Assembly: GCA_011050685.1 (NCBI GenBank)
Contig: DRFF01000058.1
Coordinates: 19,422-83,421, forward strand
DNA from: Aurantimonas coralicida
GTDB lineage: Bacteria; Pseudomonadota; Alphaproteobacteria; Rhizobiales; Rhizobiaceae
DNA: 64,000 nt
Direction: 5' to 3'
Part shown: positions 21,142 through 31,465 of the stretch, piece by piece
How the letters are laid out: the number at the start of each line of letters is the position of its first letter
Numbering within the stretch: position 1 is the stretch's first letter
Made by a program: the position numbers and the translations under genes
Notes under the pieces: generated by a model
The model's input: only the letters and a program-made list of their open reading frames with translations
Database searches by the model: none
Told to the model about the DNA's origin: nothing

Positions 21142-21366
21142 GGCGCCCCTCTCGCCCCTTGTGGGAGAGAAGGCGATTTCATCGGCTTAGCGACGCAGGA
21201 GCTAAACGATAGAAATCGCAAGAGAGGGGTATGCGACTTGCCCCTTGTCGCAACGGCGGCTTCATTGGTGACACCCCTCACTGGCCTTTTCTGTAGTTTG
21301 CACCTCGCTGCGCTCGGCACAATTCCACGAAAAGGCTTTCTCTCCCACAAGGGGCGAGAGGGCGCG
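21142..21366. repeat. MITE/RIME-like intergenic element with about 30-bp terminal inverted repeats
   Basis: The left end (21144-21173, containing CTCGCCCCTTGTGGGAGAGA) and the right end (21335-21366) are inverted copies over about 30 bases with only a few mismatches. Inner pairs also fold, for example GATTTCATCGGCTTAG with CTAAACGATAGAAATC. There is no coding capacity. The architecture matches the rhizobial intergenic mosaic elements. Confidence 0.75.
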
Positions 21367-21587
21367 CGTCATCGCCCGCACCGCTTTGGCGGCCGGCGTA
21401 TGCATTCCTCGACACTGGTTTCGCCTCCCTTCCTTGTTCGATTTGCCGTCCTCGGGGTCCCCGCCAGCGACGAGCTCCGCGAGGAGCTTACGGGCGGGGT
21501 CCGTTCTCTGTCCCGTCCTTAAGTTTCGCGGCTTCGCCGCTCACTGACGGGCCCCTGTTTCCGTCTCGTCTCTGACGAGACGAGCGG

Positions 21588-21649
21588 CGGGACGCCGGAG
21601 GCGAACCCTCCGACTGTTTTACGTCATACGGTCCGCCTCCGGCATCCCG
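21588..21649. repeat. Imperfect inverted repeat / stem-loop
   Basis: CGGGACGCCGGAGGCG (21588-21603) pairs with CGCCTCCGGCATCCCG (21634-21649) at 15 of 16 positions around a 30-base loop. No T-run follows, so it is not an obvious terminator. Confidence 0.6.
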
Positions 21650-22090
21650 CGCGGTGTTTGGCCAACCCCTTGAACACTGTGCCCCGCCGTTTCAGCTTCG
21701 GCTGCGCCTCGCTGGCGGGACACCCCCGCTGCGATGCGACACCCTCGGCCTTCAAGCGGAGCCCTCGTGCGCTGCCGGATCTTCACGCCCCTTGCGGGGC
21801 GTTCAAGTGGACCGATCCACAGACCCCTCCTAGTGGGGGACGGTCCGGCGGGCGCTCGGGGCCGTCCGGGCCGGGGACTTCTCCGGAAGAAGCCCCGTCG
21901 CGGACACCGCCCGCCAGCCCCCGAACGATCCCGGTGATCATTCGCGCCCGTTCCGTGGGCCGGCGGTGAGAGGAGTATGCGGGAGGGGAAAAGGGTGGGG
22001 ATAAATTTTTTTGGGCTATGGGCCGGAAGTTGACCGAAGTTCGCAAGCTGTCAATCCATGGCAGCTCGCACTTGATGCTGTCCCCGACCC

Positions 22091-22591
22091 TCATCCTGAC
22101 ATCGGACGTAAGTCATGTGCGACCGGCCCGCCGCGTCGAAACATTACCTTGAAGTCCACTTGGGTTCCGGAGCGGATCAACTCCCAGACCGAGACGTCGG
22201 AGTCGCGTTCGTTCGCGTAGATGTCCTTCCCATAAGCGGGTGAGTGGATGAAGCAGTAAGTGCTATCCTTCCTGACAACGCGCCCGATCCCTCGTTTTAG
22301 GTGCCGTGCAATTCCGCGGTCGGGATTTGTCGTCTGATCTCGGAATTCCGGCGGTGCCCTTTCCTCAACGTCCTGGAACAGAGCCTCGGCCTTTTTGGCC
22401 TCCCCAACACAGAAGAGATATTGGGCGTGGAGATGTCGTGCGTTGTAGTTGCGGTCACCGGGCGAGTAGCTCCTTCCCAAGTGTCCACCAATCTGCGGAG
22501 AGAGGTTCTCTTCCGAACGCAGCAGGAACCGGGCCATCTCGTAGTGAACCGCCTTGTCGTCCGGAAAACGCTCCAGTGCCTCGATTAGCAT
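22091..22591 (-). CDS. C-terminal part of the SIR2-STAND protein: TPR plus cold-shock-like domain (split by frameshift or coupled ORF)
   Basis: Reads as 166 residues from an ATG that overlaps the stop of the preceding SIR2 gene (ATGCTAA at 22585-22591). Residues 1-75 are TPR-like helices (MLIEALERFPDDKAVHYEMA; AKKAEALFQDVEE). Residues about 97-163 resemble a cold-shock/S1-type OB-fold: G-x-V start (GIGRVVRKDSTYCFIHSP), GKDIYANERD in place of the usual DIFVH, then W-x-L-x3-G-x-x-V-x-F-x-V and GPVAHDLRPM. Read back through the overlap, the same frame gives VAAAKEYAADDAGKASSML, a good TPR helix. The piece therefore looks like the natural continuation of the SIR2 protein in the -1 frame. Frameshift, sequencing error and stop-start coupling are all possible. 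Confidence 0.7.
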   Translation of the reverse strand: MLIEALERFPDDKAVHYEMARFLLRSEENLSPQIGGHLGRSYSPGDRNYNARHLHAQYLFCVGEAKKAEALFQDVEERAPPEFRDQTTNPDRGIARHLKRGIGRVVRKDSTYCFIHSPAYGKDIYANERDSDVSVWELIRSGTQVDFKVMFRRGGPVAHDLRPMSG

Positions 22592-25302
22592 CGACGAAGC
22601 CTTTCCCGCGTCGTCCGCAGCGTACTCCTTGGCAGCCGCAACGCGACGCTAGCTCCTCTCGGCTGTTTCCGCCATGCACGCTCGAGGGCGCTTCTAGCCT
22701 TCGCGTGCTGACCAAGAATCGCGCTTAGACGCCACTGTGTTTCGTCGAGATCGGCGGTGTCGTGATAGAGTTGCTGCGCCTGACGGATCTCCAACTCGGC
22801 CTCCCGTACGAGTTCCGAGAGCCTGCCGGCTGCATCCTCGTCGTGATCGTCTCCGATCGACTCAACGAGATCCTTCACCTCGTCGACGAGGATTTTGCAT
22901 TTAGAAGACATGACCAGCATGTCGGAAGCAGAACCGGCGTCCGTCAGCCTCTTGCGCGCCTGACGCCGGAACTGCTCCTTGAGCACCGGCGAACGTTCTG
23001 CGCTGGCTCGTCGACGAGCGACTTCGGAAAGGGTGTGCGCGACGGACTTGGACTTTGGATCGAGGTCCTTCGCGAGGTGCGCCAGCTTCTCCGCCTCCTC
23101 GAGGGAGCCATCATGCGCGGCGTACTCGAAGATGGTGGCCCACTGTTGCAGGACGAAGGCTGCGTCGGGCAACGCCTTGACGATTGCGGCATAGATTTCC
23201 CGTCCGTAGGCGGCGCTGGACAGCATCTCGCTGAGGACTCTGCCCTTGGCGATGCTCTCGATCGCGATCCGGTCGGGAAGGAAGCCAACGTCGAGGTGCT
23301 CGATCATGCGCGTCAGTTGCGCGGACTTCGACTCGTCGGTCGGGCACGCTCCCTGGAATACAAACTCCGCAACTTTCGGGTGCCGCGCCCGATATTCGAT
23401 GTCGCCGGTGTACCGATTCTCATCGGTGAGTACGACGTTCTCAAGCGGATCGAACAAGTTCTCACGATAATCGTTGAACCGAATGCCGGCAACGCGAGAA
23501 ATAATTCCGGCCCTGACGGGCACCGCGAATTGGTTCAGAGTGCATATGTCCAAGTACAGGCGCTTCGCCCGGTCGGGAACGATACCGAGATACTCGTCGT
23601 GGACGATTTCTTCGAAAGCCTTACCCCTTGTCGCCTCGTGGAGGGCGACGAGAAGCTGTCGGTCGGCACGCTTCTGGAAGGCCTCGATCTGTTGGGGACG
23701 CGGCTGAGTGCTGAGAAGGCCCAGACTGTCGTGCTTGTTGAGAATCTCAACTAGATCTTCGATCTCCCGTGGAGCCAGATGCCCTATGCGGAACTCCAAC
23801 GGTTTCCACCGTTCGGCGAGACGTCCGGCGAAAATGTTCCACTCATTGTCCCTCTCGGCGGCGACGATGGTGACAAGCGCGTTCTTCTGCCGGACAGCCT
23901 TCAGAAGTGCTTCGATGCTGGCGAGGTGCACTGCAGCTCTGTCAACGAAGACAAAGATTCTTTTGCCTGTGAGATCAGCTAACTCAAGAACGGCTTCAGC
24001 ACGCAGGGCGCCATCGGACTCGAGCCACACCACAAGTTGGTCGAGTTCGTCGGCTGCGGTCATCGCGGCTCGCTTCAAGGTGACGGACTTTCCGCTTCCC
24101 GCCGGCCCCCGGAGCAGAACGAGCCGGCACTCCGTCGAGTCGATCTCTTCCACGACTGCCTTAAGCAGCAGATCGTTCATCACTCTGCGCCGGATGTCGA
24201 GGTTCTGAAGTATCGCTCCCCATCCAGTGTCAAATCCCTCGTAGAAGCGTCGCGCGTTTTGAGGATCGGCTGCCATGGACGCGTGGACATGGCGAAAGTC
24301 ACGTTCGAGGGCTGTCATAAGCGCTGGGGTCGGATCCCGGTTCGTCCGGAAGTGCTTTCGGACGGAGAGTTCCTTTAAACCCTGGCCGGCCTCGAGGGAA
24401 CGCCACATCTCGGGAATGGCGGCGTTTAGCGCTGCCATAAAGTTTCCGAAAGTCGATTGTATCAGGGTAACCTTTTTCTTAGACCAGTAGTCGGCCTGAA
24501 CCTCGTCCATTGTCGGAGTAACAATGTAATAATTCGGTCGTTTTACGCCGTTGGCGTCGAGCCGGTGAAGAATGTTGCGAATGTGTGCGTCGCCGATGCC
24601 GTAGCCGCAGAAGACGAACGTCGACTCGTGTGTCCACTGGTTCATGCGCGAATATAGGTTGTCACGATGGCGATCGTGGAGGGCGTAGTGTTCGTGCGAA
24701 AGCACGAGAGGGACGTGCTCGTCGTGCGCGTGATTGACGCAGCCATGCAGCTTAAGCAGCAGGACAGGCCGTTCTGTACTCTGCAGGAGTTCCTCAACTG
24801 GCTCTGTGTTCTTGACTATGGGAACGATGTTCTGGAGCTGGTTTCTCAGGCCGAGGCGATACGACCTCTCGATGAGGTCATCGTAGTTGGTCGTCACGAG
24901 CGCCCGCCAACGGAACGTCGGCAGGAGGAGGTGCGCAGGCGTTGGTAGTAGGGGAGACAGGAGCGAGCGGATGCGCTCGAAGACCACGTGCGGACCGGCC
25001 ATCTCGATCGCCATGTCGGCGACAGACATTAGATCCGAGTCGACAAATTGCTTTCCCAGAAAATCGATGGCCAGCCTGTCGCGCAGATCCGTCGCTGAAA
25101 GCGGCTTTTCGCCTCTACCGCCCCGTGCCTCCATAGATGCACCAGCTCCCATGAAAAGAACGACACGCCTATTCTTTATTGCTTCGATCAATCCTCCAGG
25201 TACGACCGGAAGCTTTTCCGCTATGCTTCGCTTCGATTTGACGGCGGCCAAAGCGCCCCTCCACTTTCTGGTTAACGCAACAGTAGCGCGAAGCCTGTTC
25301 AA
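22585..25302 (-). CDS. SIR2-STAND NTPase-TPR protein, probable anti-phage effector
   Basis: A 905-residue protein. Residues about 35-300 are a SIR2_2-type NAD-consuming domain: GAGAS (52-56), TTNYD (137-141, catalytic Asn139), KLHG (184-187, catalytic His186) and GYGIGD (233-238). Residues about 350-650 are a STAND-like P-loop NTPase: Walker A GPAGSGKS (399-406), Walker B IFVFVDRA (449-456), and a winged-helix-like end RARHPKVAEFVF. The rest is helical and TPR-like (HAKARSALERAW). After about residue 885 the sequence becomes Arg-rich and unlike a TPR (RLPRSTLRTTRERLRRC), which suggests the reading frame is lost there. Known relatives (Avs5, DSR and ThsA groups) deplete NAD+ on phage infection. 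GC content is lower than the neighbours, a sign of transfer. The upstream start is uncertain. Confidence 0.85.
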   Translation of the reverse strand: MNRLRATVALTRKWRGALAAVKSKRSIAEKLPVVPGGLIEAIKNRRVVLFMGAGASMEARGGRGEKPLSATDLRDRLAIDFLGKQFVDSDLMSVADMAIEMAGPHVVFERIRSLLSPLLPTPAHLLLPTFRWRALVTTNYDDLIERSYRLGLRNQLQNIVPIVKNTEPVEELLQSTERPVLLLKLHGCVNHAHDEHVPLVLSHEHYALHDRHRDNLYSRMNQWTHESTFVFCGYGIGDAHIRNILHRLDANGVKRPNYYIVTPTMDEVQADYWSKKKVTLIQSTFGNFMAALNAAIPEMWRSLEAGQGLKELSVRKHFRTNRDPTPALMTALERDFRHVHASMAADPQNARRFYEGFDTGWGAILQNLDIRRRVMNDLLLKAVVEEIDSTECRLVLLRGPAGSGKSVTLKRAAMTAADELDQLVVWLESDGALRAEAVLELADLTGKRIFVFVDRAAVHLASIEALLKAVRQKNALVTIVAAERDNEWNIFAGRLAERWKPLEFRIGHLAPREIEDLVEILNKHDSLGLLSTQPRPQQIEAFQKRADRQLLVALHEATRGKAFEEIVHDEYLGIVPDRAKRLYLDICTLNQFAVPVRAGIISRVAGIRFNDYRENLFDPLENVVLTDENRYTGDIEYRARHPKVAEFVFQGACPTDESKSAQLTRMIEHLDVGFLPDRIAIESIAKGRVLSEMLSSAAYGREIYAAIVKALPDAAFVLQQWATIFEYAAHDGSLEEAEKLAHLAKDLDPKSKSVAHTLSEVARRRASAERSPVLKEQFRRQARKRLTDAGSASDMLVMSSKCKILVDEVKDLVESIGDDHDEDAAGRLSELVREAELEIRQAQQLYHDTADLDETQWRLSAILGQHAKARSALERAWRKQPRGASVALRLPRSTLRTTRERLRRC

Positions 25303-25611
25303 CTGCGATACGCTAGCAATTCCCCTGGGAGGGCGTTGATTGGAGGCATGGTCCTCCAGCGTGCACCTGAATACGAGCGCTACTCCTTTTGGAAGTCGAT
25401 GGTTGCTCTAGCTGGGTCACGGAGCACGCACATTACGCCGGGACCAGCCTCCGCTTTCAAGCGCCTAAAACGCAGAGTCAAGGACCGACATGGGCGCAAA
25501 GCAGCTGGCCCCACTTCATCCAGATGGCCATTCTCACGCCCTTTCCACAGCCTTTCAATCACCCCTTTTGGCAGGCTATCTCGACGTCGGCGCGAGCTTA
25601 TTGCCCACCCC
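25303..25611. other. Unassigned stretch between the SIR2 islet and cbbR
   Basis: About 310 bases with no recognisable gene. A 60-codon open frame on the minus strand (25380-25562) has no family resemblance. The stretch must contain the SIR2 gene promoter and the 3' end of the cbbR transcript. No integrase, attachment site or flanking direct repeat was found. Confidence 0.5.
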
Positions 25612-26562
25612 TTACCCCTCAGCCACGATCCCCTCGGCGGGGTAGAGCTGGCCGAGCAGCGGCAAATGGACGGCGCCGCGCTTGACGAGAAACTCCTTGA
25701 AGGCGATCTCGGCCGGCGCCGGCATGCGCTCCTTGCGGCCGACCGCGTGCCATTGCCGGCGGATCGGCAGATGCTCCACGTCGAGGATGACCAGCCGCCC
25801 CATCTCCACCTCGAAGGCGATGGTGTGGGCCGAGATGAAGGCGATGCCGAGCCCGGCCATCACCGCCTGCTTGATGGTCTCGTTGGAGCCCATCTCCACG
25901 CTGACCTCGTCCAGTTCCCCCGGATGGCCGGCGAAGAAGCCCTCGAGAGAGGCGCGGGTGCCCGATCCGGGCTCGCGGATGATGATGGTCTCCTTGAGCA
26001 GCCGCGCCCGGTCGATGTCGCGGGCCTTGGCCAGCAGATGCTCGGGCGGTGCGATCATCACCAGGGGATGGTCGCCGAACACCATCGCCTCGACCGGAAA
26101 CTCGATCGGCGGGCGCCCCATCAGCGCGATGTCGAGCTGATAGGATTTCAGGTCGCGGATGATCTCCAGCCGGTTGCCGACCGTCAGCTTGATCTCGATG
26201 GCCGGATATTCGCGCCGGAACGCGGCGATCAGCCGGGGTGCGAAGTATTTCGCCGTCGACACCACGCCGAGCCGAATCGTGCCCGAGCGCACGCCCTTGA
26301 TCGCCAGGATCTCGTCGGAGAGGGCCCGCAGCGTCGTCTCGATGGCGTTCGCCGCCTCCAGCACCGCCGCGCCGGCCACGGTCAGCCGCATGCCCTCGCG
26401 GGTGCGATCGAACAATGCCAGTCCGCAATCGTCTTCCAGCTGCTTTACCTGTAATGTCACCGCCGGCGCCGTCAGGCCGAGCTGCCGGGAGGCGGCGGCG
26501 ATCGTCCCGTGGTGGTCGATCGCCTGAATCGATCGCAGCTGTCGCAATGTGAGGTTACGCAT
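25612..26562 (-). CDS. cbbR: LysR-type Calvin-cycle regulator CbbR
   Basis: A 316-residue LysR regulator divergent from cbbF. The N-terminal winged HTH is LTLRQLRSIQAIDHHGTIAAASRQLGLTAPAVTLQVKQLE. The effector domain runs from about residue 90 (GTIRLGVVSTAKYFAPRL, a typical CbbR segment) to the C-terminus. CbbR activates the cbb operon in response to metabolites such as RuBP or NADPH. The ATG sits two bases from an inverted repeat in the shared promoter, consistent with autoregulation. Confidence 0.93.
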   Translation of the reverse strand: MRNLTLRQLRSIQAIDHHGTIAAASRQLGLTAPAVTLQVKQLEDDCGLALFDRTREGMRLTVAGAAVLEAANAIETTLRALSDEILAIKGVRSGTIRLGVVSTAKYFAPRLIAAFRREYPAIEIKLTVGNRLEIIRDLKSYQLDIALMGRPPIEFPVEAMVFGDHPLVMIAPPEHLLAKARDIDRARLLKETIIIREPGSGTRASLEGFFAGHPGELDEVSVEMGSNETIKQAVMAGLGIAFISAHTIAFEVEMGRLVILDVEHLPIRRQWHAVGRKERMPAPAEIAFKEFLVKRGAVHLPLLGQLYPAEGIVAEG

Positions 26563-26693
26563 AACCGATCCATAATTTAATTTATCGATCGGGTAAAGAT
26601 AATGAATTTTACTTAGCTCCAGGCGCCATCCAACATCCTTCCAACGACGGGTGAACGGCGACGCAGAGCTTCGACGCCACCCAGGAGGAAAAC
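26563..26693. promoter_or_regulatory. Divergent cbbR-cbbF promoter/operator region
   Basis: An AT-rich core (26561-26615) stands out from the GC-rich surroundings. ACCGATC (26564-26570) and GATCGGGT (26587-26594) form an inverted repeat around ATAATTTAATTTAT. LysR regulators bind such dyads near their own start; I could not find an exact T-N11-A or TNA-N7-TNA match, so the CbbR site itself is inferred. AGGAGG at about 26683-26688 is the cbbF ribosome binding site. Confidence 0.6.
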
Positions 26694-27734
26694 ATGCCCT
26701 CGTCTCTCGACGCCTATCTTCAGTCCGCCGCAGGCGCGGACCCGACGCGCGAAAAGGTCGCCGAAACGGTTCGCCAGCTGGCCGTGGCCGCCGTCAAGCT
26801 GCGCAACACCATCATCAATGGCGGCGGCGACAATCTCGGCTCGTCGCGCGAGGCGACCAACGCCGGCGGCGACGTGCAGAAGGAACTCGACGTCGTCGCC
26901 GACCGGCTGTTCATGGACGCCGCGAAGGCGTCGGCCATCGCCTTCTACGGGTCGGAGGAACAGGACGAACCGGTGACGCTCGACCCGGCCGGCACGCTCG
27001 CTCTGGCGATCGATCCGCTGGACGGCTCGTCCAACATCGACACCAACGTCTCGGTCGGGACGATCTTCTCGATCCTGCCGGCGACCGACGAACACAGGGC
27101 CGATCCGGGCTCGGTATTCCAGCAGCCGGGCTCGCGGCAATTGGGCGCCGGCTTCTTCATCTACGGGCCGCAGCTGTTGCTGGTGCTGTCGCTCGGCAAC
27201 GGCACCAGCGTCTTCATCTTCTCGCCCGGCTCTAGCGGCTTCGTCGAGCTGAAGGGGGCGGTGGAGATTCCCGACCGGACCAGCGAGTTTGCCATCAACG
27301 CGTCGAACTATCGGCACTGGGACCCGCAGATCCGCAACTATATCGACGATTGCCTGGCCGGCGCGGAGGGGCCGCGCGAGCGCGAGTTCAACATGCGCTG
27401 GATCGCCTCGATGGTCGCCGACGGCTACCGCATCCTGGTGCGCGGCGGCATCTTTCTTTATCCGGGCGATGCAAGGAAGGGCTACGCCAAGGGCCGGCTG
27501 CGGCTGGTCTACGAGGCCAATCCGGTCGCCTTTTGCGTCGAGAACGCCGGGGGAGTGGCGACCGACGGCATCAACCGCATTCTGGACATCGTGCCGGAAG
27601 GACTGCATGCCCGCACGCCGCTGGTGTTCGGCTCGCGGCGCGAGGTCGAACGGGTCGGCCGCTACATCGCCGATCCGGCGGCGCTGAGCGAGCGCTCGCC
27701 GTTGTTCGGCAAGCGCAGCCTGTTCAGAGCCTGA
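26694..27734 (+). CDS. cbbF: Class I fructose-1,6-bisphosphatase
   Basis: Hydrolyses fructose-1,6-bisphosphate (and possibly sedoheptulose-1,7-bisphosphate) in the Calvin cycle; cytoplasmic, 346 residues. The metal/phosphate site reads AIDPLDGSSNIDTNVSVGTIF at about residue 103, with upstream GSEEQDEP. The sugar-phosphate end is VRGGIFLYPGDARKGYAKG and FCVENAGGVATDG. First gene of the cbb operon, under the divergent CbbR-type promoter. Confidence 0.96.
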   Translation: MPSSLDAYLQSAAGADPTREKVAETVRQLAVAAVKLRNTIINGGGDNLGSSREATNAGGDVQKELDVVADRLFMDAAKASAIAFYGSEEQDEPVTLDPAGTLALAIDPLDGSSNIDTNVSVGTIFSILPATDEHRADPGSVFQQPGSRQLGAGFFIYGPQLLLVLSLGNGTSVFIFSPGSSGFVELKGAVEIPDRTSEFAINASNYRHWDPQIRNYIDDCLAGAEGPREREFNMRWIASMVADGYRILVRGGIFLYPGDARKGYAKGRLRLVYEANPVAFCVENAGGVATDGINRILDIVPEGLHARTPLVFGSRREVERVGRYIADPAALSERSPLFGKRSLFRA

Positions 27735-27789
27735 TTTAAGACGGTTGCCGGGGAGGGAGTGCCCCGGCACCGGGAGGAGACGCCAAGAC

Positions 27790-28665
27790 ATGTCGGCCAA
27801 GCATCCGATCATCGCCATTACCGGCTCGTCCGGCGCCGGGACGACGTCGGTGAAGAACATCTTCGACCAGATCTTCCGCCGCGAGCAGGTGAAGGCGGTG
27901 TTCATCGAGGGCGACGCGTTCCACCGCTACGACCGGCAGGCGATGAAGGACAAGATGGCCGACGAGGAGCGCCAGGGAAACCGCCACTTCTCGCATTTCA
28001 GCCCCGAAGCGAACGTCCTCGACAAGTTGCAGGCGGTATTTTCGGACTACGGGCGCGAGGGGCGCGGCGAGACCCGGCACTACGTCCATGACGAGGCCGA
28101 GGCGAAGCTCTATGGCGCGGCGCCCGGCACCTTTTCGGACTGGGCGGAACTGGAGGAAGGCAGCGATCTTCTGTTCTACGAGGGCCTGCATGGCTGCGTG
28201 AAGGCCGACGCGGTCGATCTCGCCGCGCTCGCCGATCTCAAGATCGGCGTGGTGCCGGTGATCAACCTCGAATGGATCCAGAAGATCCACCGCGACAAGG
28301 CCTCGCGCGGCTATTCCACCGAGGCGGTGATGGACGTGATCCTGCGCCGCATGCCGGACTATGTGAAATACATCTGCCCGCAATTCGCCCGCACCAACAT
28401 CAACTTCCAGCGCGTGCCGATCGTCGATACGTCCGATCCGTTCATCGCGCGCTGGATCCCGACGGCGGACGAATCGATGATCGTCATCCGCTTCGCCAAC
28501 CCGCGCGGCATCGACTTTCCGTATCTGCTGTCGATGATTCCCGGCAGCTTCATGTCGCGCGCCAATTCCATCGTCGCCCCGGGCAACAAGCTCGACATCG
28601 CCATGCAACTCATCCTGACGCCGCTGATCATGCAGCTGATGGAAAAAAAGCGCCGCGCGTCCTGA
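27790..28665 (+). CDS. cbbP: Phosphoribulokinase (class I)
   Basis: Phosphorylates ribulose-5-phosphate to the RuBisCO substrate RuBP; 291 residues, as in the octameric proteobacterial enzyme. The P-loop near the N-terminus reads [16 protein letters not shown], with the Thr-Thr variant usual for this class. Further blocks are [12 protein letters not shown] and [13 protein letters not shown] 27790 follows GGGAGGAG at a proper distance. Second gene of the operon. Confidence 0.96.
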   Translation: MSAKHPIIAITGSSGAGTTSVKNIFDQIFRREQVKAVFIEGDAFHRYDRQAMKDKMADEERQGNRHFSHFSPEANVLDKLQAVFSDYGREGRGETRHYVHDEAEAKLYGAAPGTFSDWAELEEGSDLLFYEGLHGCVKADAVDLAALADLKIGVVPVINLEWIQKIHRDKASRGYSTEAVMDVILRRMPDYVKYICPQFARTNINFQRVPIVDTSDPFIARWIPTADESMIVIRFANPRGIDFPYLLSMIPGSFMSRANSIVAPGNKLDIAMQLILTPLIMQLMEKKRRAS

Positions 28666-28732
28666 GCGCCGATCGACGGGATCGCCCGTCGACCAGGACC
28701 GCCGCGGCCCGTTCCAAGGAGACCAGACCCTT

Positions 28733-29815
28733 ATGGCCAAGATCACCCTCCGCCAGCTTCTCGATCACGCCGCCGAGAACGACTACGGCGTCCCCGCCTT
28801 CAACATCAACAACATGGAGCAAGGGCTGGCGATCATGGAGGCGGCCGCCAAATGCGACGCGCCGGTGATCATGCAGGCCTCGCGCGGGGCGCGCTCCTAC
28901 GCCAAGGACATCATGCTGTCGAAGATGATGGACGCGCTGGTCGAGATGTTTCCGCGGATCCCGGTCTGCATCCATCAGGACCACGGCAACAACGAGCAGA
29001 CCTGTCTGTCGGCGATCCGCCACGGCTTCACGTCGGTGATGATGGACGGTTCGCTGGAAGCCGACATGACGACGCCCGCCTCCTACGACTACAATGTCGA
29101 CATCACCGAGCGGGTGACGCGGATGGCCCATTGGGTCGGCGCCTCGGTCGAGGGCGAGCTCGGCGTCCTCGGCTCGCTGGAAACCGGCGAGGGCGAGAAG
29201 GAGGACGGCGTCGGCTTCGAGGGCAAGCTGTCGGAAGACCAGCTTCTGACCGACCCGGAGCAGGCCGTCGACTTCGTCCGCCGGACCAAGGTGGATGCGC
29301 TCGCCATCGCCATGGGCACCTCGCACGGCGCCTATAAGTTCACCCGCAAGCCCGACGGCGAGATTCTCGCCATGCACATCATCGAGGCGATCCACCAGAA
29401 GCTGCCGAACACGCATCTGGTCATGCACGGCTCGTCCTCGGTGCCGGAGGATCTGCAGGCGATCATCAACAAATACGGCGGCAAGATGCGCGAGACCTAT
29501 GGCGTACCGGTCGAGGAGATCGTCCGGGGCATCAGGCACGGCGTCCGCAAGGTCAATATCGACACCGATTGCCGCATGGCGATGACCGGCCAGTTCCGCC
29601 GGATCGCGATGGAAAAGCCGGAGGAATTCGATCCGCGCAAGTTCCTGGTGCCGGCGATGGAGGCGTTGAAGACACTCTGCCTCGATCGCTACGAGCGCTT
29701 CGGCTGCGCCGGTCAGGCCGGCAAGATCCGGCCGCTGCCGCTCGATGAGATGGCCGTGCGCTACGCCAAGGGCGAACTCGAACCGCGCATCGCAATGCGC
29801 GAAGCCGCCGAGTAG
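28733..29815 (+). CDS. cbbA: Class II fructose-bisphosphate aldolase
   Basis: Zinc-dependent aldolase of 360 residues. The zinc site and catalytic region are [14 protein letters not shown] (about 80-93), VEGELGVLG with the conserved Glu, and GTSHGAYKF and VMHGSSSVP for zinc ligands and phosphate binding. [17 protein letters not shown] follows near the C-terminus. It directly follows cbbP. Many cbb operons have cbbT (transketolase) between P and A; here it is missing. Confidence 0.96.
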   Translation: MAKITLRQLLDHAAENDYGVPAFNINNMEQGLAIMEAAAKCDAPVIMQASRGARSYAKDIMLSKMMDALVEMFPRIPVCIHQDHGNNEQTCLSAIRHGFTSVMMDGSLEADMTTPASYDYNVDITERVTRMAHWVGASVEGELGVLGSLETGEGEKEDGVGFEGKLSEDQLLTDPEQAVDFVRRTKVDALAIAMGTSHGAYKFTRKPDGEILAMHIIEAIHQKLPNTHLVMHGSSSVPEDLQAIINKYGGKMRETYGVPVEEIVRGIRHGVRKVNIDTDCRMAMTGQFRRIAMEKPEEFDPRKFLVPAMEALKTLCLDRYERFGCAGQAGKIRPLPLDEMAVRYAKGELEPRIAMREAAE

Positions 29816-29935
29816 GGCGGACCGCCACCTGGCCGGATAGTCGGCCGGGCGGCAAACGAACCGAGACAAAGCTGAATCGGAACGGCGCGGGGGCTCTCCT
29901 CGCGGCGAACGGAGAAGGCGTGCCGAAATTGCTGA

Positions 29936-31441
<1,506 letters not shown>

Positions 31442-31465
31442 TCGGCTTTAGAACAATGGAATCGA

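Larger units (their letters stand above)
21127..22090. other. Non-coding, repeat-rich stretch between fni and the SIR2 islet
   Basis: These 964 bases have no credible gene; open frames here are low-complexity and Pro/Arg/Ser-rich. They contain a long terminal-inverted-repeat element (21142-21366) and several stem-loops: a dyad at 21588-21603/21634-21649, a short one in 21561-21583, and GGGG-A-CTTC(TCCG)GAAG-type folding at 21873-21896. The last 130 bases become AT-richer. A folded RNA or accumulated repeats could explain this. Confidence 0.6.

Noticed and set aside
21658..21969. 103-codon frame in the gap after fni
   Set aside because: Pro/Arg/Ser-rich, no ribosome binding site, overlapping stem-loops; treated as non-coding.
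22586..22648. Canonical -1 slippery heptamer in the SIR2 overlap
   Set aside because: No X-XXY-YYZ sequence in the right phase; GCGGGAAAGG is not in register, so programmed frameshifting is not claimed.
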